Made by a program: the position numbers and the translations under genes. This document shows positions 6,588-10,382 of a stretch of 10,382 nt of DNA, piece after piece. The notes under the pieces were generated by a model. It searched no databases. It was not told the DNA's origin and saw nothing but the letters and a program-made list of their open reading frames with translations. Every line of letters starts with the position of its first letter. Position 1 is the first letter of the stretch. The DNA is from JAFAHD01 sp035654355. Its GTDB lineage: Bacteria; Vulcanimicrobiota; Vulcanimicrobiia; Eremiobacterales; Eremiobacteraceae. Location: the NCBI GenBank assembly GCA_035654355.1, contig DASRXC010000077.1, positions 1 through 10,382 of the forward strand, written 5' to 3'.

Positions 6588-9500
6588 GGCGCCACCGCCA
6601 ATGCGCCCGGGCACGCTGCGATGAACTCGCAGAAGCGGCACGCCTCGCTGTCAGTCGCCGTCGCGAACGCAGTCATCTCGCCGCTCGCCAGCGTCCGCGC
6701 GACCGACGCCGCGATCTCGGTCTGTGCGCGCGTGACCTCCTCGACGCTGAGCGCATCGTCGCCGGCCGGGCTCCCAGCTGCTGCGATAACGACCGAATCA
6801 GTCTCGATGTCGCGTGGCCGGCCGTCTTTGCCACGGAAGTACAGATATTCGACGCGCGCCACGGGCTCGTTGAAAATCGCCTGCGCGCCCGGAATGTATA
6901 AGAGCGCCTGCACGTTGAGCCCGCGAGGCATGCTGCCCGCGAGCATCTCACCGCGCGCGAGGCGCTCGAGCGCAGTCCTAATCGCGCGGACCGTACCCGG
7001 CCGAGGCCGCCCGCTCTTGTAGTCGCGAATCGCGAGGCCGCCGCCGGCGAGCCGGTCGATCCGGTCCGCGCGGCCGCGGAAGCGAACGCCCTCGATCTCA
7101 ACGTCGAGCTTGACCTCGCATCCGAGCACTTCGAATGGGGCGCCTGAGCTTTCCGCTGCGAGCCAGCGCACGTACTTCTCCATGTACTGACGGCCGAGCG
7201 CGATCAGATAGCGCATGAAGTTCGATTCTACGTGCAGCCCTTGCTCGTTCGCGACGATCGTACCGGCGTGACTGACGTGTGCGGCGAGTTCCTCGAACCA
7301 CGTCAACTGGCGCTCGCCGTCGACCTCGCGCTGCGTGAAATCGCGATGCGCTTCATGGAATTCCGCGAGTGCGAGATGCAGCATGGAGCCGAGCATCGTC
7401 GTCTCAGGCTCACGATCCGGCGCGAGACGCAGCACCTGTTGGTAGAAGAAGCGCCTTGGACAAGTTAGGAACGTTTCCACGAGCGACGGGCTGAGGTGAT
7501 CGACGTCGTACAAAAGGTGCCGGCGAGGTTGAAGTGGCATGGCGCTCGGCTCCGCGACGCTGTCTATCACACGGAGGTGACGCGCGACGCCCTTCACCGC
7601 TTCCTTCGCGATCGGCTGTGCGAAGCGCGACAGCGGCAGCTCGATGTCGTCGCGATCCGCTTCGGCTGCGGTCACGACGACCTTTCGACGCGCTCTAGTC
7701 AGCGCGACGTACCACAACGAACACTCTTCGGTGAACGATTCGTCCTCGCCGGCGAACAGCGTCGGCGCGATTCTCCTCAAGCTCCGCTCGGATGCCGAGG
7801 AGAGCAGTGCATGACCGCGGCCGCGCTGCGGCAACACGCCATCGATCGCTTGCGGCACGATCACCGCATCGAATTCGAGGCCCTTCGCGGCATGGATCGA
7901 CATCACGCGCACGCCATCGGCCTCTGCTGGCGGTTCCTGTGCCGGATCGTCCAGCAGTCCAGCGATCTCCTCGATATCTGCGACGAAGCGAGCAGGTTCG
8001 ACTCGTCCGTCGCCCAGCGCTCGCGACGACGATTCAAGATCGCGTGCGGCTTCGAGCAGGGCGTCGAGCCGCTGCGGCGACGATCGCGTATCCCAGCCTG
8101 GCGGCTGCGCGCCGTCACGGACTGGACGAAGCAGGTCGAGTTCGCGTGCGATGACACTAACGGTCGACGCAATGCCGGCTTTGGCAGCGTGCCGCTCGAC
8201 GCGGCGCCACGCGGCCAGAAACTCGTCAAACGGCCGCACGCCATCCGGCGGTAGCTGCTGCAGCGCGCGCAAGGGACTGCGTTCTCCATTGCGCCGGGCG
8301 AGATCGAAGGCCATCCGCACGGCGACCGCCCGGAAGCCGACGAGCGGATTCGTCAGCAGTCGCGTCCATAGCATCTCATCGCTCGGCTGTGCCAACGTGC
8401 GCAGCGTTGCAAGCACGGCGTTCACCGCTGGGTCCTCCAAGAACCCCGCGGCTGGGCGTGCGGCTACAGCGATACCCGCTCGGTCGAGCTGGTTGATGAT
8501 CGCGCTCGTATACGGTTCACTGACGCGCAAAAGCACGGCGATCTCGCGCGCAGGAGTGGCCGCCGCAAGCAGGTCGGCGATCGTCTGGCGCACGAGCTCG
8601 ACCTCGGCATCGGGCGCATTCGCGCGCACGAGCTGAACCGAGCCCGGTACATTCGGATTTTCGGCAGCCGTGAGCGACTTGGCATCCATGTGCGGCGTCT
8701 GATTGGCGACGTCCAGAATCGCCTGCGCCGACCGGCGGTTGGTGCTCAGCGTCACTTGTTCGCAACGGAACAGGGTGCGCGCCGCTTCGATGTTTTCGGG
8801 TGATGCGCCGCGGAATCGGTAGATCGACTGGTTGAAATCGCCGACGAAGCAGATCTCGGGCGACGGCTGCTTACGCAGTCGTGCGGGTCCAGCGAGAACT
8901 TCGAGCAAGCGCAGCTGCAGCTTATCGCTGTCTTGAAATTCGTCGACCAAGATATGCCGGAAGCCGCTGCGCTCGCGCAGCCACCTTGACGCAGGGCTTT
9001 CGGGTTGTGCGAGCTCGTCCAGCGCATCTTTGACAAGATCGCGAAAATCGAACAGCTCGAGGCGGCGCCGATCGTCGTCAAGCCCCCCATATAGCGCGGC
9101 GATGTCGGACAGCCGATCGTCGCCGCCGGCTGCGCGAGCAAGATCGCCCGCCGACAATCCATAGCCTTTGAGCTGCGCGATCAGATTGAGCGCGTCCGCC
9201 GCGAATGCCGGACTAGTGCGGACGTCGTCGTCGAACGAACGTAGATGCGTCCGGGCCGCGACCCGTTTCCAAAGCATGCGCTCTTTGACCGGCGTGAGCA
9301 GGTTGCGCTCGCGAAAACGCGGCCCGTCCCCGTCGAGCAGCCGCGCGCAAAAACTATGAAACGTGCGGACGAACAGCTCGCTCACGGCCAGCTCGACGCC
9401 GGTGCGCTCGCGCAGACGCAAGACGACGCGATCAAGCATCTGCTCCGCGGCGCGGCGGGAGAAAGTGAGCACGAGAATGGCGCTCGGATCGACGCCATCG

Positions 9501-9634
9501 TCGACTGCCAGCGAGGCGAAACGGCGAGCAAGCGTCTCCGTCTTGCCTGTGCCTGGCCCAGCCAAGACCAAGAGATGGCTGCCTCGATGATCGATGACCG
9601 CACGCTGCTGCGCGGTCGGTTCGAACGGCTGCAT
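6584..9634 (-). CDS. adnA: AdnA-like helicase-nuclease, partner of AdnB
   Basis: This 1016-residue protein has the same architecture as its downstream partner. The motor shows a Q-motif region near residue 9, Walker A GPGTGKT (26-32), Walker B VDEFQDS (230-236), motif III GDFNQSIYRFRGA (265-277), motif V SIHAAKGLEF (579-588) and motif VI WYVALTRAR (641-649). The nuclease shows H753, D857 (GRADRID), D871/K873 (IRDYKSG) and Q909/Y913. C725 with C999/C1002/C1008 (C-x2-C-x5-C) forms the AddB-type Fe-S cluster signature. No key residue is missing in either half. The family acts as a heterodimer on DNA ends in the cytoplasm. The first position in the operon, the shorter length and the GPGTGK form of Walker A match mycobacterial AdnA as I know it. 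The ATG at 9634 puts the Q motif close to the N-terminus, as expected. No clear ribosome site is visible. Confidence 0.87.
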   Translation of the reverse strand: MQPFEPTAQQRAVIDHRGSHLLVLAGPGTGKTETLARRFASLAVDDGVDPSAILVLTFSRRAAEQMLDRVVLRLRERTGVELAVSELFVRTFHSFCARLLDGDGPRFRERNLLTPVKERMLWKRVAARTHLRSFDDDVRTSPAFAADALNLIAQLKGYGLSAGDLARAAGGDDRLSDIAALYGGLDDDRRRLELFDFRDLVKDALDELAQPESPASRWLRERSGFRHILVDEFQDSDKLQLRLLEVLAGPARLRKQPSPEICFVGDFNQSIYRFRGASPENIEAARTLFRCEQVTLSTNRRSAQAILDVANQTPHMDAKSLTAAENPNVPGSVQLVRANAPDAEVELVRQTIADLLAAATPAREIAVLLRVSEPYTSAIINQLDRAGIAVAARPAAGFLEDPAVNAVLATLRTLAQPSDEMLWTRLLTNPLVGFRAVAVRMAFDLARRNGERSPLRALQQLPPDGVRPFDEFLAAWRRVERHAAKAGIASTVSVIARELDLLRPVRDGAQPPGWDTRSSPQRLDALLEAARDLESSSRALGDGRVEPARFVADIEEIAGLLDDPAQEPPAEADGVRVMSIHAAKGLEFDAVIVPQAIDGVLPQRGRGHALLSSASERSLRRIAPTLFAGEDESFTEECSLWYVALTRARRKVVVTAAEADRDDIELPLSRFAQPIAKEAVKGVARHLRVIDSVAEPSAMPLQPRRHLLYDVDHLSPSLVETFLTCPRRFFYQQVLRLAPDREPETTMLGSMLHLALAEFHEAHRDFTQREVDGERQLTWFEELAAHVSHAGTIVANEQGLHVESNFMRYLIALGRQYMEKYVRWLAAESSGAPFEVLGCEVKLDVEIEGVRFRGRADRIDRLAGGGLAIRDYKSGRPRPGTVRAIRTALERLARGEMLAGSMPRGLNVQALLYIPGAQAIFNEPVARVEYLYFRGKDGRPRDIETDSVVIAAAGSPAGDDALSVEEVTRAQTEIAASVARTLASGEMTAFATATDSEACRFCEFIAACPGALAVAP

Positions 9635-9672
9635 GCGCTTATACCATTGGCGTCGAAACAGCGCATATCATC
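9635..9672. promoter_or_regulatory. 38-bp divergent intergenic region
   Basis: This is the only non-coding DNA between the divergent starts of the adnA-like gene and the secreted-protein gene. On the - strand TATAAG (9644-9639) resembles a -10 box, and on the + strand TATCAT (9666-9671) does so, each matching five of six bases. Neither has a good -35 at the proper spacing, and both lie too close to their start codons for a normal leader. Promoters must lie here or inside the opposite genes; I cannot place them. Confidence 0.2.
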
Positions 9673-10382
9673 GTGAAACGTCTTCTCGCAAGCGGCGGTT
9701 TTGTCGCGCTGGCCTTGTCGGCGGCAGCCTTAGCATTTGCGACGCCGGCGCCGTCGCCTACGCCGTCAGCGTCTCCCACGCCAACGCGTTCCGCTACGCC
9801 GACGCCATCGCCGTCACCCACGGCAGTGGAGGTGGAGGAGCTGAGCGCCGACCAGATCATGATCAACGCCGAGAAGGCGACTCGCGCGCATCCCCACCCG
9901 TATTTCATCACCTATCAGATGCATGAGATCTTCGATCATCACTGGCAGCGGGAAATCGACGACTACCGCGTTTGGTACCGCGGCGACGGCAAAGGGCTCA
10001 TGCAGAGCATCAACAAGGACCACTTCGGTCGCGCCGAGACGTATTTCGGCTATCCCTTCCCATCCGCGCCGGACAACGACATCCTTTTATATGCAACGCC
10101 CGATCCACAGCTCACGCCGCCGCCGACCATCAGCCCGGGAGCGCTGCCGTCAGGAGCGACAGCGCCGCCGGTGATCAGCGTCCAGCCCGTGATCGGAGAT
10201 CGTTATTATTCGGTGAAGCTGGTCGCGATCGAGGACTACAACGGTAAGCCCGTCTACCATCTCGCGATGCACGCGCTGCGCGACGAGCGAGCGCATCCTT
10301 GGAAGGATCTCTGGATCGACACGACCACATTCGATGTGTGGCGCGCGCACGCGCACGCATCCGGCTCGAAGGGCCCCGGAGT
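9673..10382 (+). CDS. Secreted protein with Pro/Thr/Ser-rich linker (3' end beyond window)
   Basis: An open frame runs from the GTG at 9673 to the window edge without a stop, giving 236 complete codons. It starts with a clear signal peptide: M-K-R-L-L, a hydrophobic core and an A-F-A cleavage motif ending near residue 23. A low-complexity Pro/Thr/Ser/Ala linker follows (24-51). The folded part begins with ELSADQIMINAEKA (56-69), continues with YFITYQMHE (77-85) and RVWYRGDG (99-106), and has a second proline-rich segment at 143-167, then KPVYHLAMH (192-200) and LWIDTTTFDVWRA (213-225). That order loosely resembles LolA/LppX-type lipoprotein-carrier folds, where a tyrosine-rich sheet is followed by a conserved 'WID' strand, but I cannot assign a family. 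No good ribosome site precedes the GTG. It is divergent from the repair genes and is probably unrelated to them. Confidence 0.75.
   Translation, partial: MKRLLASGGFVALALSAAALAFATPAPSPTPSASPTPTRSATPTPSPSPTAVEVEELSADQIMINAEKATRAHPHPYFITYQMHEIFDHHWQREIDDYRVWYRGDGKGLMQSINKDHFGRAETYFGYPFPSAPDNDILLYATPDPQLTPPPTISPGALPSGATAPPVISVQPVIGDRYYSVKLVAIEDYNGKPVYHLAMHALRDERAHPWKDLWIDTTTFDVWRAHAHASGSKGPG
9742..9825 (+). repeat. Low-complexity Pro/Thr/Ser codon repeat
   Basis: Imperfect repeats of codons such as ACG-CCG, TCG-CCG and GCG-TCT encode residues 24-51 of the secreted protein. This is a coding repeat for a flexible spacer between the signal peptide and the folded domain, of a kind that often varies in length between strains. 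Confidence 0.6.

Noticed and set aside
5793..7022. A 409-codon open frame on the + strand opposite the adnB/adnA junction
   Set aside because: It lies wholly antisense to two genes with clear helicase and nuclease motifs, is arginine-rich with no recognisable domain, and long antisense frames are expected in high-GC coding DNA.
7496..8254. A 252-codon + strand frame, and similar ones at 5276-6052 and 4281-4928
   Set aside because: All are antisense shadows of the adnAB genes with composition driven by GC bias and no motif or ribosome site.
3402..9634. The pair as AddAB, RecBCD or an anti-phage helicase-nuclease system
   Set aside because: Both motors and both nucleases look intact, unlike AddAB or RecBCD. 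No defence-type neighbours (restriction, toxin, sensor or integrase genes) are present, so housekeeping break repair is the simpler reading.
9742..9825. Short repeats as a possible CRISPR or regulatory repeat array
   Set aside because: The repeat stays in frame within a coding sequence and encodes a Pro/Thr/Ser linker; there are no regular spacers.

Overview
The window is gene-dense, high-GC DNA (roughly 60-65 % GC by eye) with short or overlapping gene junctions, as on a bacterial chromosome. I see no mobile elements, tRNA, rRNA or CRISPR array. Several features suggest a free-living high-GC bacterium: an AdnAB-type helicase-nuclease pair (best known from Actinobacteria, with scattered relatives elsewhere), a lipoprotein signal, Pro/Thr/Ser-rich secreted proteins and GTG starts. 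An actinobacterium or an uncultured high-GC lineage such as Eremiobacterota (WPS-2) would fit, but no marker gene fixes the taxonomy, so this is a guess.

Left arm (1-3405, + strand). Four genes are spaced by 10-43 bp and may be co-transcribed. First is a methionine synthase made only of the MetE catalytic domain (29-1042), with all four expected zinc ligands. Next is a small four-helix membrane protein of the hydroxylaminobenzene mutase / styrene oxide isomerase type (1061-1507). Then come a lipoprotein with a PQQ-type beta-propeller (1551-2909) and a short secreted CARDB-like protein (2920-3405). The first two look metabolic and the last two belong to the cell envelope. I see no evidence that the four share one pathway.

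Centre (3402-9634, - strand). Two large overlapping genes are transcribed right to left, adnA-like (9634 to 6584) and then adnB-like (6587 to 3402), joined by a GTGA stop/start overlap. Each encodes a UvrD-type helicase fused to a RecB-type nuclease with a four-cysteine Fe-S signature. Together they should form a heterodimeric motor-nuclease that resects DNA double-strand breaks for recombination. The adnB-like stop overlaps the stop of the CARDB-like gene, and a hairpin spans both stops.

Right arm (9673-10382, + strand). A secreted protein with a Pro/Thr/Ser-rich linker starts only 38 bp from the divergent adnA-like start and runs off the window.

The most notable points are the catalytic-domain-only methionine synthase (possibly folate-independent), the isomerase-like membrane protein with a candidate heme-ligand histidine, the intact double-motor/double-nuclease AdnAB pair, the terminator-like hairpin over two overlapping stops, and an apparent excess of the palindrome CGATCG. 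I did not find a clearly new multi-gene system.
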